A stretch of 56,799 nt of DNA, taken from contig CANRDP010000005.1 in assembly GCA_947629415.1 (NCBI GenBank), forward strand, positions 1 through 56,799, written 5' to 3'. Below are positions 47,092 through 56,572 of the stretch, piece after piece. Origin of the DNA: an uncultured Bacilli bacterium (GTDB lineage Bacteria > Bacillota_I > Bacilli_A > RFN20 > CAG-449). How positions within the stretch are numbered: position 1 is the first letter of the stretch; each line of letters opens with the position of its first letter. The notes below the pieces were generated by a model, which saw nothing but the letters and a program-made list of their open reading frames with translations, made no database searches and had not been told where the DNA came from. The position numbers were made by a program, and so were the translations under genes.

Positions 47092-47709
47092 TTACTCCTT
47101 TATTTCTTTAAAGGGAACGAAACTTTCACTTTCCCCTTGATTTATGATTTCGCTTTCTCCGCTAACTTGATCCGTTAAATTCTTTTCTATAATTTCCTCT
47201 TTAGCAATTACCAAATGAACTTTATCTGAAAATTCTTTTTTTATAATGGTAAATCCGTTTTTATAGAGATAACGAAGAATTTTATCTGTGTTATTGCTAT
47301 AGTCAAAGATGAATTCTACTTTTTTTAAATACTTTTTTTCATAAAAATCACATTTATTTAATCCTTCGCTTAGACTTTGGACATAAGAGCGAAGAAGGCT
47401 ACCTGCGCCTAACTTAATACCCCCAAAATATCGAACCGTTATAGCGAGGATTGCATCCAAAGCTTTACTTTTTAATACTCCGAGCATGGGTCTTCCGGCA
47501 GTACCGCTTGGTTCACCGTCATCCGAAGAATGCATTACGGAACCAAATACATAAGCATAACAATAATGTGTTGCTTTGGGATGTTCTTTTTTCACTTGAT
47601 TTAAATAATCTTTGACTTCCTCTAAGTTTTTCAAAGGAAATACATACGATAGAAATACGGACTTTTGTATTTCATAGCGATATTCATATGGTTGTAAAAT
47701 GTACTTCAT
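47092..47709 (-). CDS. IMPACT/YigZ-family protein
   Basis: This 205-residue protein belongs to UPF0029: FLSYVFPLKNLEEVKDYL, THYCYAYVFG, SSDDGEPSGTAGRPML and VRYFGGIKLGAGSLLRSY. Homologues (YigZ, YvyE) are linked to translation or nucleotide binding but have no settled reaction. The C-terminal EF-G-IV-like half is present, followed by a short acidic tail. The ATG at 47709 has only a weak ribosome site. It lies between the giant CvpA-like gene and the hydrogenase. Confidence 0.9.
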   Translation of the reverse strand: MKYILQPYEYRYEIQKSVFLSYVFPLKNLEEVKDYLNQVKKEHPKATHYCYAYVFGSVMHSSDDGEPSGTAGRPMLGVLKSKALDAILAITVRYFGGIKLGAGSLLRSYVQSLSEGLNKCDFYEKKYLKKVEFIFDYSNNTDKILRYLYKNGFTIIKKEFSDKVHLVIAKEEIIEKNLTDQVSGESEIINQGESESFVPFKEIKE

Positions 47710-47754
47710 AATTTTTTCTACTTAACAAGGAAATATACAAATCCAAATTTTCAC

Positions 47755-50700
47755 CTAAAGATGAGGTAAAAGATGTTGTGTAGCAGCGGCAATGATTTTT
47801 GTTGCCCACGAAGAAGATGAAAATTCAATCGGTACCGATTCTTCCATAGTAAAGCATTGAGCACCCTCATCAATTATATCATGATTTGCCAGTGCTTTTT
47901 CAAGATAGCCACCGTTTAACAATTGATAACAGATATTGGAATTCCATCCGTCTTTCAAAAGTGTTTTTTCTGCATCTCGGAATGGAGCTTCTTTGCTCGT
48001 TCCCGGACCCATTTTCCGGATAATATCCGTATCAAATTTCAATTGACTCACATTACTTCCGTTAATACCACCCAGAGTTATAAATACCTTCAAAATAGCA
48101 AGAAGTCCTTCTTTTTCATAATCATTAAAACACTCGTAATTATAGGTACTATGAATGTCTTTAAAATATGAAACCGAATAATCTTCAAAACTTTGATCAA
48201 AGAAATTCAATAGTATTTCACTGGCAATATAAGCACGCTCATAGTTCATAGGATCCACCATCGCCCCAATGGCAATGCTATTATCTGCATTCGGCGAATA
48301 ATCATATGCAGCTCCAGAGTAATTATAAACACTTGTGAAAATTTTGGAAATGGTTTCTACCGGACTATTTTCTTCTGTCAATTCTCCATCAAAGGATACA
48401 CCGTTTTTTACAATATTCAATAATTTATCCATGGCATCACCTTCCTTTGCCCATTCCGAAGATGTGCCATTTTCTTTATCAATTTGCGGACGAATTCTTT
48501 CATTTATAAGATATTGAATCGTATTTCTTCTTTGTTGCGAATTCGTTTCTTTCTTCAGTACTTCCCCATTGCATGTAACTTCACCTTCATAAATAGAAAT
48601 CTTATTACTTAATCCGGCTTTATCTAAAAGTGTATATAAGAAATCACTATACATCGGTTTCAAAATACGTGATGCTCCCGTCACGGATAATAATTCGGAA
48701 ATTGCAGGAACCGCATCTTCTCCTCCAAACATATTCCCAAGAGAATCACCGGTAACAAAAGTGTCCAAAGTTTCTTTCATCTTTAAAATATTGGTAATTT
48801 CATCGTTCCATTCTTTCACTTGAGAACCGAAATCAAGCATTTCGCCACGGATATATTTATCAAGATAATAATCCGGTAAAGTGGCGGTCTCTTCTTCATC
48901 CATACGGAAATCCGCGGCAATATTCGTTTGATCTAAAACGATTTTGATTAAGTTACCTACGGCATCATGTGTTAAATAGCATTCATTCAAATTTTTTAAC
49001 AAAGGTTCCAATTCTTCTACATTCAAATCATTGACGGCATTAGAACTGGTAATATTTTGTAAGGTTTCGTTTTGGGAAATATTTGTCAACATACTTTCCA
49101 AACTTTCCAATTCTTCATCCCAGGTTCTTTTTGTATCTTGATCATTTTGAACCAGTAAAGTAGAAAGATTCAAAATTTGCTTTTGTGTCTTATTTGCAGC
49201 ATTTTCTTCGTCATTTTCCGAAGTTATAAACAAAGCATCTCTTTCGCTATCATAATTTAAAAGCGATAATTTGGATTGTTTCATAATTAAGCCCATGGCA
49301 TCTTCAAAGAAAGTGGTTTCCAATTCTTCTCTTCCGTAACGCCCTTTATGGAAGAAAGCCGAATCTTTCATTTCATGCAAAATGGAAAAAATGGTAGGAA
49401 CATTTCCACTAAAAGAGGCAAGTGTCGGACTTTCATCTTCCAGAATATCTTTCAGCGTAGAAATATTTTCTTCAATATTCAATAAAGAACCCAGTGCTTC
49501 TTTTCGGGCCTCAATTTCCGCCAAACGAGTCAAAACATTTGTTTCGTGTTTGGGAGAAAGATAATCATACTCCTCATTTAAAAGGCTTTGATGGATTTTA
49601 TTTAAAGATAATCCTTCAATTCCAAATTGAGATGTTTGTCCGAAGAAAGAAGTAGCAATACTCGATAAAAGTGTGCGCATAATGTAAAGATCATTAATAC
49701 CATAAATATTGCCTTCAACGGAATCATCTTTTCCAAGCAAAAGTGCTCGTAAAGCTTTACGACTATCGGCATCCACTCCGACAATATTGAATGTTTTATT
49801 CCCTTCTTCATCTTCTATTATGAAGGATTTCATGGAAGAAAAAACATCCATCAATTCTTGAATTTCGGCATTCCAATAATCGACTCGAGTATATATTTTA
49901 TCTTCTGTCAAATGAAAATCTTCCGGCTTTATATTCAATTCATCCAAATAATAATAGAAAGAAAATTCTTTTTGAATCTGAGGAGTATTTTCTTCGGAAA
50001 AATATTCCTGGAATGCCAATTTCATGATACGTGTAAGGAAATAACCAAAACGATCTTGAGGTGCATCTTCTTCGAAAAAGAGTTCTCCATCCATCATTTT
50101 TAAGGACACCATGGTATTTAATAACGAATGGATTTCCGTATCCTTTTCCTGAATAATTCCCAACCAATCGATTTCATCAAAACTTTCTTCACCCAATAAT
50201 CCTTTGATACCATCCAATAAATCCCCTAAAGTGCTTGCTTCTTCATACCATTCCTCTTTCGAAGCCGCATCCATTAATTCATAATTGAGATAAATACCAT
50301 TGGATTCCAGCATACCTCCGGCTTGTTTTTGTAAAATATTTGCAATACAAGGTCGGAAAAACTCCGAATCCGCGACAACATGAATAAATAATTCGATATC
50401 ATCGCCATTTAAATCCTGAAGAGTTACTTCCTGATCGGAAGATAAAAGTTTATTTAATCCATTATTTTCATCCCGGACGGTATCAAGAATCTGGATGATG
50501 GAAGAGATTTCTCCATTTTCACCATTCATTCGATTTCGATTTGCTTCATACGTTTCATCGGTTAATTCAATACCGATTTGATGCATTTCTTCCGTATTAA
50601 AAAGCCCCATCAACATTTTTTTAAAAACATTTTTATTGGGATCAAGTTCTTCAAATTCATCGGATGGATTAATAATTTCACACGCTTCCATTTCCAAAAG

Positions 50701-52908
50701 TGCTTCTTTTAGTTTCGTTGTATCAAAGGAAGTATCCGTTAAAAAGTTCCCACTTAAATTAGCTCCGGCAATATAACCATAAGCATCCAATAATTTTGAT
50801 AATTCTGTTCCCAATCCGGTATTTTCCGTAAAATAAGTGAAATTAAAATCATCAATATCAATTCCAAAATCGGCAAAAATCGCTAAGGATTCCACATTCA
50901 ATGTATCTGCAATCACCGCGGGAAGTAACGTAGAAGCAACAATGGAGCCATCAATATATGTCAATGCTTCCTGAAGTGCAATTCGTTGATTTTCTTCTTC
51001 TATATTGATATAGCCTAATTCACCGATTCCTCCGTTTCCATCGTCATTCAATAAAGGTAAATCCGGATTATTGTAAAGAAGAGAAATAAATTTCATCAAA
51101 TAATCCAGTTCATTGGCCCATTCTTCCTTTGTATCGTATGTTTTAATAACCTCTTCGATTCTGTCTTTCATTTCTTCGGTAAGAGTAAAACCTCCGGCAT
51201 TTTCATCCGAAGAACAAATTATATTTAAAACCATATCCAAAATCACAGGGAAACAGTCCAAAATCAATGAAGAATCCAGTAATCCGTAATCGTAAGTATT
51301 TTCCGCTGTCTCTAATCCGGAAAACAAAGATAAGGAACGAATTTTTCTCTCCGCGTCGCGCGAATCCTTTACACCATCAAAGACATTTTCTCTTTCAAAA
51401 AACATCTTTAATAAATTTTTGGATACTTGGTCAAAATTATTATTGCTGAGATTATTTTCCGTATCCAAAGTTTCTTTATAAAAATCATTTAGATTGAATA
51501 AAACATCGGAAAAAACACGTAAAGTATTAATCATATCATACTTTTCATACTCCTCAGGCGAAGTCGGAAGTATGGAGGATAAGGAAAAATCACTTGAATT
51601 TGAGGATCGAACCATTGCCGCCAATAAAGGAGGAGCAATCACATCCAAAATGGTTTTCTTTCCCTCTTCATTACGAATGGCATCCTGTGCTTCTTCAAAT
51701 ACATCCAAAGCATCATTCAAAATATCCTGATTTTCACGAGAAAATTCAAATACAAATCCTTCGGAAGAAACCATACTGCTTGCAATACCGTTTTTTTCCA
51801 GAATCTTAAAGAAATTCAAATACGAAGAAAGATCCGCTTTAAAATCAAGAAAATCAATATCTTGAGTAATTCGATCCGCATCCTCAGTACTTAAAATAGC
51901 ATTTTCACCATTTGCCAACATGGATACACCAAGAGAAGCTATCACCGGGAATAAATCGGAAACAATATAAGCCGAAGAAAGAATTTTATCCATAAATATA
52001 TCCAAAGTGTGCTCGGATAAAGCCGCGGCAATCAGTGCACTTTGAGACGTATCTTGTGCCGTAGAAAGTGCCGAACAAGCGACAGAAAAGAATTGCCCCG
52101 TAAGATTTAAAAAATTTACTTCATTCCCATTTTTCGAAATAACCGTAAAGAAAGTATTATAAGAACCTTCCCCGGTTACAAGCGAACAAAATTGATGCAG
52201 TATTGATCCTTGATATCCGAATATAATCGGATAAATCATATTCCAATAGGCGTTGGAGCTTGCCTCATCATAAGTATAATCTTCTCCGATACTATCTTCG
52301 TAATTTTTCAATAATACCTCCGTAGTCGAAAATAAAGGCATTAAAAAACATACCGCAACCAAAGCGGTCTTAATTCCATTGAAGAAAAATCCCCCGATTC
52401 GTAGCTTATGTTTATCAAAGAACTTTCCGAAAATCGGTCGAAGAATTAATCGATATAAAATAAAAGTTAAAATTGGTGAAAGCAGTAAGCATAAAAACAA
52501 ATTTATAATAAGAACCGCAAAAGAAAGAATACTCATGGCTAGAGAAGTCACTGCCGCAGTTGAACTTTCCACCTTCAATACAATCAAAAATTGTTCAACA
52601 ATACCTCCGAGAGACTGTGTAAGAGGAATAGAGGTATCATTATAAACAATCTCTTTTGGCACTGGTAAAGCATTGATAAGAAAAGATAAGTCAAAATTAA
52701 AATAAAATTCTGTAAAACGGATATTTTGGGTATAAACAACCAAAAGTAAGCCAATCCAAACAATCAATTTTACTAAGGATTTCCACAATCCTTTTTTAAT
52801 ACCGAGGAAAGCAGAAACCAAACAAAACAATGCAAAAACAAGAAGAACTAAATTGCAAATTAAGCTAATATTTCCTGATGATAATGAAATTTCTAAGAAT
52901 GTAATCAT
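47755..52908 (-). CDS. Giant CvpA-like membrane protein (1717 residues)
   Basis: Residues 1-200 have four hydrophobic spans (about 15-36, 44-60, 124-155, 177-195) with the CvpA/colicin-V-production layout (AFLGIKKGLWKSLVKLIV near 33, RIGGFFFNGIKTALVAVCF near 170). The remaining 1500 residues have no membrane helix. They are mostly helical, Asp/Glu/Asn/Ser-rich, probably extracytoplasmic, and lack LPxTG, lipobox or enzyme motifs. A faint internal pattern of short acidic helical units is visible but was not aligned. An ordinary CvpA is about 170 residues. The frame is intact over 5 kb. Function is unknown; an envelope scaffold or adhesin is possible. Confidence 0.85.
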   Translation of the reverse strand: MITFLEISLSSGNISLICNLVLLVFALFCLVSAFLGIKKGLWKSLVKLIVWIGLLLVVYTQNIRFTEFYFNFDLSFLINALPVPKEIVYNDTSIPLTQSLGGIVEQFLIVLKVESSTAAVTSLAMSILSFAVLIINLFLCLLLSPILTFILYRLILRPIFGKFFDKHKLRIGGFFFNGIKTALVAVCFLMPLFSTTEVLLKNYEDSIGEDYTYDEASSNAYWNMIYPIIFGYQGSILHQFCSLVTGEGSYNTFFTVISKNGNEVNFLNLTGQFFSVACSALSTAQDTSQSALIAAALSEHTLDIFMDKILSSAYIVSDLFPVIASLGVSMLANGENAILSTEDADRITQDIDFLDFKADLSSYLNFFKILEKNGIASSMVSSEGFVFEFSRENQDILNDALDVFEEAQDAIRNEEGKKTILDVIAPPLLAAMVRSSNSSDFSLSSILPTSPEEYEKYDMINTLRVFSDVLFNLNDFYKETLDTENNLSNNNFDQVSKNLLKMFFERENVFDGVKDSRDAERKIRSLSLFSGLETAENTYDYGLLDSSLILDCFPVILDMVLNIICSSDENAGGFTLTEEMKDRIEEVIKTYDTKEEWANELDYLMKFISLLYNNPDLPLLNDDGNGGIGELGYINIEEENQRIALQEALTYIDGSIVASTLLPAVIADTLNVESLAIFADFGIDIDDFNFTYFTENTGLGTELSKLLDAYGYIAGANLSGNFLTDTSFDTTKLKEALLEMEACEIINPSDEFEELDPNKNVFKKMLMGLFNTEEMHQIGIELTDETYEANRNRMNGENGEISSIIQILDTVRDENNGLNKLLSSDQEVTLQDLNGDDIELFIHVVADSEFFRPCIANILQKQAGGMLESNGIYLNYELMDAASKEEWYEEASTLGDLLDGIKGLLGEESFDEIDWLGIIQEKDTEIHSLLNTMVSLKMMDGELFFEEDAPQDRFGYFLTRIMKLAFQEYFSEENTPQIQKEFSFYYYLDELNIKPEDFHLTEDKIYTRVDYWNAEIQELMDVFSSMKSFIIEDEEGNKTFNIVGVDADSRKALRALLLGKDDSVEGNIYGINDLYIMRTLLSSIATSFFGQTSQFGIEGLSLNKIHQSLLNEEYDYLSPKHETNVLTRLAEIEARKEALGSLLNIEENISTLKDILEDESPTLASFSGNVPTIFSILHEMKDSAFFHKGRYGREELETTFFEDAMGLIMKQSKLSLLNYDSERDALFITSENDEENAANKTQKQILNLSTLLVQNDQDTKRTWDEELESLESMLTNISQNETLQNITSSNAVNDLNVEELEPLLKNLNECYLTHDAVGNLIKIVLDQTNIAADFRMDEEETATLPDYYLDKYIRGEMLDFGSQVKEWNDEITNILKMKETLDTFVTGDSLGNMFGGEDAVPAISELLSVTGASRILKPMYSDFLYTLLDKAGLSNKISIYEGEVTCNGEVLKKETNSQQRRNTIQYLINERIRPQIDKENGTSSEWAKEGDAMDKLLNIVKNGVSFDGELTEENSPVETISKIFTSVYNYSGAAYDYSPNADNSIAIGAMVDPMNYERAYIASEILLNFFDQSFEDYSVSYFKDIHSTYNYECFNDYEKEGLLAILKVFITLGGINGSNVSQLKFDTDIIRKMGPGTSKEAPFRDAEKTLLKDGWNSNICYQLLNGGYLEKALANHDIIDEGAQCFTMEESVPIEFSSSSWATKIIAAATQHLLPHL

Positions 52909-52931
52909 TCGGATTCCTCTTTTCGTGGTTC

Positions 52932-52940
52932 ATTATATCA
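52932..52940 (-). promoter_or_regulatory. Extended -10 promoter of the giant gene and its operon
   Basis: On the minus strand TG-A-TATAAT lies 24 bases before the start codon, an extended -10 element. No good -35 box was found, which is acceptable for this class. Confidence 0.55.
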
Positions 52941-53405
52941 TATTTCCTGCATTTTAATAGCAAAATGCCATGAATTATTTTATTTTATTTATCCCAATCG
53001 AAAAAGAAAAATCTTTTTTTTATGAAAAGAAAAAAATGACACTTTTACCTTCTGAACTTTTCAAAAAAAGAAGAGTCAATAGAATTCCCAACAAATTTTG
53101 CGATAGTATTGAAAGTAATAAGAAGGATGCAATGCTCCTTTTCCCTTATCCATTAGAAGATTCATTCCTACTTTTGTTCCGCAATTAAGAAAATCACTCG
53201 AAATAGTTATCCTATATTTTCAATATATTTATAAAAAAATTCCTTGTGTTAAAGAAAATCTTTCTATATTTTTCATAGAATAGAAAATTTATTTCTTTTT
53301 TTTAAAATTCTTATTATAATTTCTATTAGAAAGGTACTTCCCAAGACGGATATTTCATTCATCCGCAGTAAATTGATTGCAATTTTGAAGAAAAGGAAAG
53401 GTGAA
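52941..53405. other. AT-rich intergenic region between divergent genes
   Basis: No convincing gene: an open frame at 52970-53188 lacks a ribosome site. A TATAAT box at 53315-53320 may drive the plus-strand protease gene, although the sequence 17 bases upstream (TTTCTT) is a poor -35. CGGAT/ATCCG near 53348-53366 could form a small leader hairpin. Confidence 0.4.
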
Positions 53406-54188
53406 ATGATGAAAATATTATGGAAGAATATCATTCAAAAATGGAAAACTTTCGATAAAAACATAACAGTTCCTTCGTTTTCTTTTTTATTTCCTTTGAT
53501 CTTTTTCCTTCTTGGTCTTTTGGGATTAAGCGTTTTCTCTTTATTTTTTGGTACGATTTTCGGGAATTTATTTCTTTCAAATTTTGGTGAAATACAAGCA
53601 AATGCCATATTATTGTTCCTAGTATACTTAGCTTTATTTATCGTGATGATGCTTTTGCTTGTTACCAATAAAGAAATTCTTCCATGGTTTAAAAAGCAAT
53701 TTATCCAAAGTAATTCCTTCTTAGAAGGAGCAAATATTGCCATATTAATGATTTGTTGTGCCACTTTATATAGTGTCATTTCCAATTTGATTTTTCCACA
53801 TGCATCAAATAATAATCAAGATTCTCTGAATCAAAGTTTCGAAGTACAACCGTTTTTATCTTTCTTTTGTATCGTTCTTTTTGCTCCTTTTTGCGAAGAA
53901 CTTGCTTATCGCTTTGGCCTTTTTGGAATGATTGCCAAAAAATCCAATACACTTGCTTATGTAATTACAATCTTCGTCTTTGCTTTTTTACACTTTGATT
54001 TTGCGGCTAGAGGAGAAGATTTAATTATAGAATTTATTAATATTCCCGCTTATTTAATCGGCGCATTCTTTTTGTGTTATGCTTATCAAAGAAAAGGAAA
54101 TATTGTAACTTCCATCACGGCACACACAATTTATAATGGCTTTGAATTTTTATTGATGTTTATCTCGATCTTTGTTTTACGGCAATGA
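53406..54188 (+). CDS. CPBP-family intramembrane metalloprotease
   Basis: This 260-residue protein has six to eight hydrophobic segments. The catalytic EE-x-x-x-R motif is in CEELAYRFGLFG (about residue 163), followed by FAFLHFDF with the metal His (about 195) and TSITAHTIYNGFEF with the H-x-x-x-N motif near the end. The family (Abi/Rce1-like) cleaves membrane-bound peptides and is linked to bacteriocin self-immunity in other Firmicutes. The start at the ATGATG (53406) follows GAAAGGTG. It overlaps the TraX-like gene by 4 bases. Confidence 0.9.
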   Translation: MMKILWKNIIQKWKTFDKNITVPSFSFLFPLIFFLLGLLGLSVFSLFFGTIFGNLFLSNFGEIQANAILLFLVYLALFIVMMLLLVTNKEILPWFKKQFIQSNSFLEGANIAILMICCATLYSVISNLIFPHASNNNQDSLNQSFEVQPFLSFFCIVLFAPFCEELAYRFGLFGMIAKKSNTLAYVITIFVFAFLHFDFAARGEDLIIEFINIPAYLIGAFFLCYAYQRKGNIVTSITAHTIYNGFEFLLMFISIFVLRQ

Positions 54189-54979
54189 AAATATTTCAAA
54201 AACTGACTGCATTTCATTTAAAAATCATCGGTATGCTTACCATGCTCATCGATCATCTCGGTGTGTTTCTTTTCCCCGATATTTTATGGTTACGAATCAT
54301 CGGAAGAATTTCTTTTCCGATTTTTGCTTTTTTAACCGCGGAAAGTATGGTACATACCAGAAATAAAATACGTTATTTTTCAGTATTATTCGCGATGGAT
54401 GTGGTACTTTCTATGTTAGGTTTTCTTATCACGCATCAATATCAAGCCAATGTATTTTCTGTTTTGGCCTTATCTTCTCTTGCTATTTATTTTTTGGATC
54501 AAAAGAAAATTTATTGGAAGTTTGGTGCTCTTCTTCCTTTGATTTATGTCATCTTTTCCACATTTGCTTTTACTCCTTTTAAAGTGCAATTCGGAATTTA
54601 CGGATTTGCTCTTTGTGTTGGTTTTCATCTTGTTTATCGCTTGGTTTTATATTTTTTCAAAAGTAACACGATAACAGAGGATTTTGAAAACGGCCATCCT
54701 GAAAAATCCGATTTATTCCGAATGAATCTCAGCCTTTTTTCTGCTTTATTTCTTTTAACTTATACATTGTTATGCTATTATAGTTCCCCCATTCTTGTGG
54801 AATATTTTCCAAACGATAATATGAATTATTATGCACAAGGATCTGCCATTTTAGCCGTTCCATTTCTTCTTTGTTATTCCGGTGCAAAAGGATATTCTTC
54901 CAAAGTTTTTCGTATTGGTTGCTATGCTTTCTATCCTCTTCACATTGCCGTTCTTTCCATTATTTCTTCTCTTGTTTAA
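54185..54979 (+). CDS. TraX-family membrane protein
   Basis: This 264-residue protein has about eight spans. The opening KIIGMLTMLIDHLGVFLFPD followed by RIIGRISFPIFAFLTAES is the TraX signature (M-x-x-D-H, then G-R-x-x-F-P-I-F-x-F). F-plasmid TraX acetylates pilin, and chromosomal relatives are probably acyl- or acetyltransferases acting on surface molecules. The substrate is unknown. It is translated with the CPBP protease gene (ATGA overlap, no independent ribosome site). Confidence 0.88.
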   Translation: MKIFQKLTAFHLKIIGMLTMLIDHLGVFLFPDILWLRIIGRISFPIFAFLTAESMVHTRNKIRYFSVLFAMDVVLSMLGFLITHQYQANVFSVLALSSLAIYFLDQKKIYWKFGALLPLIYVIFSTFAFTPFKVQFGIYGFALCVGFHLVYRLVLYFFKSNTITEDFENGHPEKSDLFRMNLSLFSALFLLTYTLLCYYSSPILVEYFPNDNMNYYAQGSAILAVPFLLCYSGAKGYSSKVFRIGCYAFYPLHIAVLSIISSLV

Positions 54980-54980
54980 C

Positions 54981-55009
54981 TTGGAGAACCAAGAGAAATA
55001 CTATATAAT
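54981..55009 (+). promoter_or_regulatory. Predicted trxA promoter
   Basis: A perfect TATAAT (55004-55009) lies 17 bases after TTGGAG (54981-54986). The -35 overlaps a small CTTGG/CCAAG hairpin just after the TraX gene. Confidence 0.5.
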
Positions 55010-55048
55010 AAAGAAAGAAAATTCTTGAAGAAAACAGGAGGAAAAACA

Positions 55049-55360
55049 ATGTTACATATCGAATCCAAAGAACAATTTTATGAAGAAATCAAAAATGGAA
55101 AAGTTATCGTCGATTTTTTTGCTACTTGGTGTGCTCCATGTCGCATGTTAAGTCCCGTATTGGAAGAAATTGAAAAAGAAACGGAAGATTTAAGGATTTT
55201 GAAAGTCAATGTCGATGATCTTATTGATTTAGCCGCGGATTTTCAAGTATCTTCCATTCCTTTGCTTCTCTTCTTCCAAGATGGAAAGAAAATCGGAGAA
55301 AGCTTAGGCTATTTACCAAAACAAAGTATTTTACAAAAAATCAATACGATTTTTCATTAA
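55049..55360 (+). CDS. trxA: Thioredoxin
   Basis: This 103-residue thioredoxin is the cytosolic disulfide reductant. The active site FFATWCAPCRML (about 28) and the cis-Pro segment VSSIPLLLFF (about 70) are intact. The start at 55049 follows AGGAGG; the ATG at 55025 lies before that ribosome site. It converges with the GH105 gene, overlapping it by 20 bases at the 3' ends. Confidence 0.95.
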   Translation: MLHIESKEQFYEEIKNGKVIVDFFATWCAPCRMLSPVLEEIEKETEDLRILKVNVDDLIDLAADFQVSSIPLLLFFQDGKKIGESLGYLPKQSILQKINTIFH

Positions 55361-56459
55361 TTTTTTTTCGATATTTTTGATATTCCAAAAGGCATAAAAT
55401 CATAAGACTTTGACCATAAGCCATCGGTTTTTTTAAAATGTTACCATAGGCTTCTTTTGTTATGGCAATTCCTGTTCCACAAGAAACATCCAAAACATTT
55501 CCTTCTTCGTCAATATGATTTAATAGTGCCTTTATCCCTTCTTCTATTTTAAAAGTATTTAATGTTTTTAAATAATTTTCATTATATGCCAAGAGAATTC
55601 CTCCTAAAATTCCCGCGCTGCCACTGGTTTCAATGTAATATGTCGGTTCATCGATTAAAGTATGCCACATTCCTCCATCTTGATAGGATAATAATGCATC
55701 AATTTGTTGCTCTAAAATTCTCAAATAAAGCTCTTTTGTTTTGGAATCCAATGAAGTATGAAATTTTAAAAATAAAGGTAACCCCAAAGTAAACCAAGCA
55801 TTTCCCCGTGCCCAAAAAGCTCCTGCAAAATGATCTTTTCGGAGAAAAGAATAACCATGATACATTAATCTTTTTTCTTCATCAAATAAATATTTTAAAT
55901 GCAAATCCATTTGATATTTTGCTTCATCAAGGCATTCTTGATCTTGATGCGAAGAGCCATAAAAAGCTAAGAAAAGGCAAGACATAAAAATCGTATCTAC
56001 CCATAATTGCTGTTCATGACGACCGATTTCTTGTGCATTGGTTTTCCCGGAAGTAATGTGCTCAAATCCTCTTTCCTGAGTACGTGGCAAATCATAAAGT
56101 AAAAAATTACGATATTGCAGCATCAAGTCCTCGTATTGAGGATTTTTTAATTCTTCATTCATTCGGGCAAGTGTCAATAAAGGAATTGTCGTATTGATAT
56201 TTTTACTTGGAAGTCCTTCTTTTATTCTTTTTTGGAACCATTGATCTAAATAAAGCATGTAGGCGCTATCTTTTGTTTCTTCATACATAGTATAAATGGC
56301 ATATAAACCTATTCCTTGAGGCCAATCAAAATAATTCATTCCGAAATCTCGCTTAAAAATGCCTCTTTTTTCCGATTCAATCGTTTGTTCTGTATCCGAT
56401 TCTTTTAAATGAAATAATCGATTCATAACGACTTCTAATTTCTTGTCAACATTTTCCAT
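55341..56459 (-). CDS. GH105-type unsaturated glucuronyl/rhamnogalacturonyl hydrolase
   Basis: This 372-residue (alpha/alpha)6 barrel enzyme shows FDWPQGIGLYAIY, LWVDTIFMSCLFLA with the catalytic Asp, FWARGNAWFTLGLPLFL, DGGMWHTLID and ETSGSAGILGGIL. It hydrates the unsaturated uronic acid left by polysaccharide lyases on pectin or glycosaminoglycan fragments; the YteR-like pectin type seems closest. No signal peptide, so it works on imported oligosaccharides. The promoter region has TG-T-TAGAAT (56485-56493) and repeated elements upstream. Confidence 0.9.
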   Translation of the reverse strand: MENVDKKLEVVMNRLFHLKESDTEQTIESEKRGIFKRDFGMNYFDWPQGIGLYAIYTMYEETKDSAYMLYLDQWFQKRIKEGLPSKNINTTIPLLTLARMNEELKNPQYEDLMLQYRNFLLYDLPRTQERGFEHITSGKTNAQEIGRHEQQLWVDTIFMSCLFLAFYGSSHQDQECLDEAKYQMDLHLKYLFDEEKRLMYHGYSFLRKDHFAGAFWARGNAWFTLGLPLFLKFHTSLDSKTKELYLRILEQQIDALLSYQDGGMWHTLIDEPTYYIETSGSAGILGGILLAYNENYLKTLNTFKIEEGIKALLNHIDEEGNVLDVSCGTGIAITKEAYGNILKKPMAYGQSLMILCLLEYQKYRKKINEKSY

Positions 56460-56511
56460 ATTTTCACTATCTTCCTTTACTAATATTCTAACAAATTTCT
56501 TTTAAAAACGC

Positions 56512-56533
56512 ATCGATAAGAAATCGATAAGAA
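56512..56533. promoter_or_regulatory. Tandem 11-bp direct repeats upstream of the GH105 gene
   Basis: ATCGATAAGAA occurs twice, back to back, followed by two copies of GAATTTACT (56531 and 56551) 20 bases apart. Spacings near one or two helical turns suggest a regulator site, probably sugar-responsive. Confidence 0.45.
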
Positions 56534-56550
56534 TTTACTACATTTCTACT

Positions 56551-56572
56551 GAATTTACTTTGTCATTTAACT
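56551..56572. repeat. 22-base repeat, copy 2
   Basis: Identical to 13999-14020, about 90 bases upstream of the GH105 gene. The flanks of the two copies differ, so the identity is confined to these 22 bases. Confidence 0.55.

Noticed and set aside
52970-53188. 72-residue plus-strand open frame
   Set aside because: No ribosome site, no signal or domain, and biased Lys/Phe/Leu composition as expected from AT-rich non-coding DNA.
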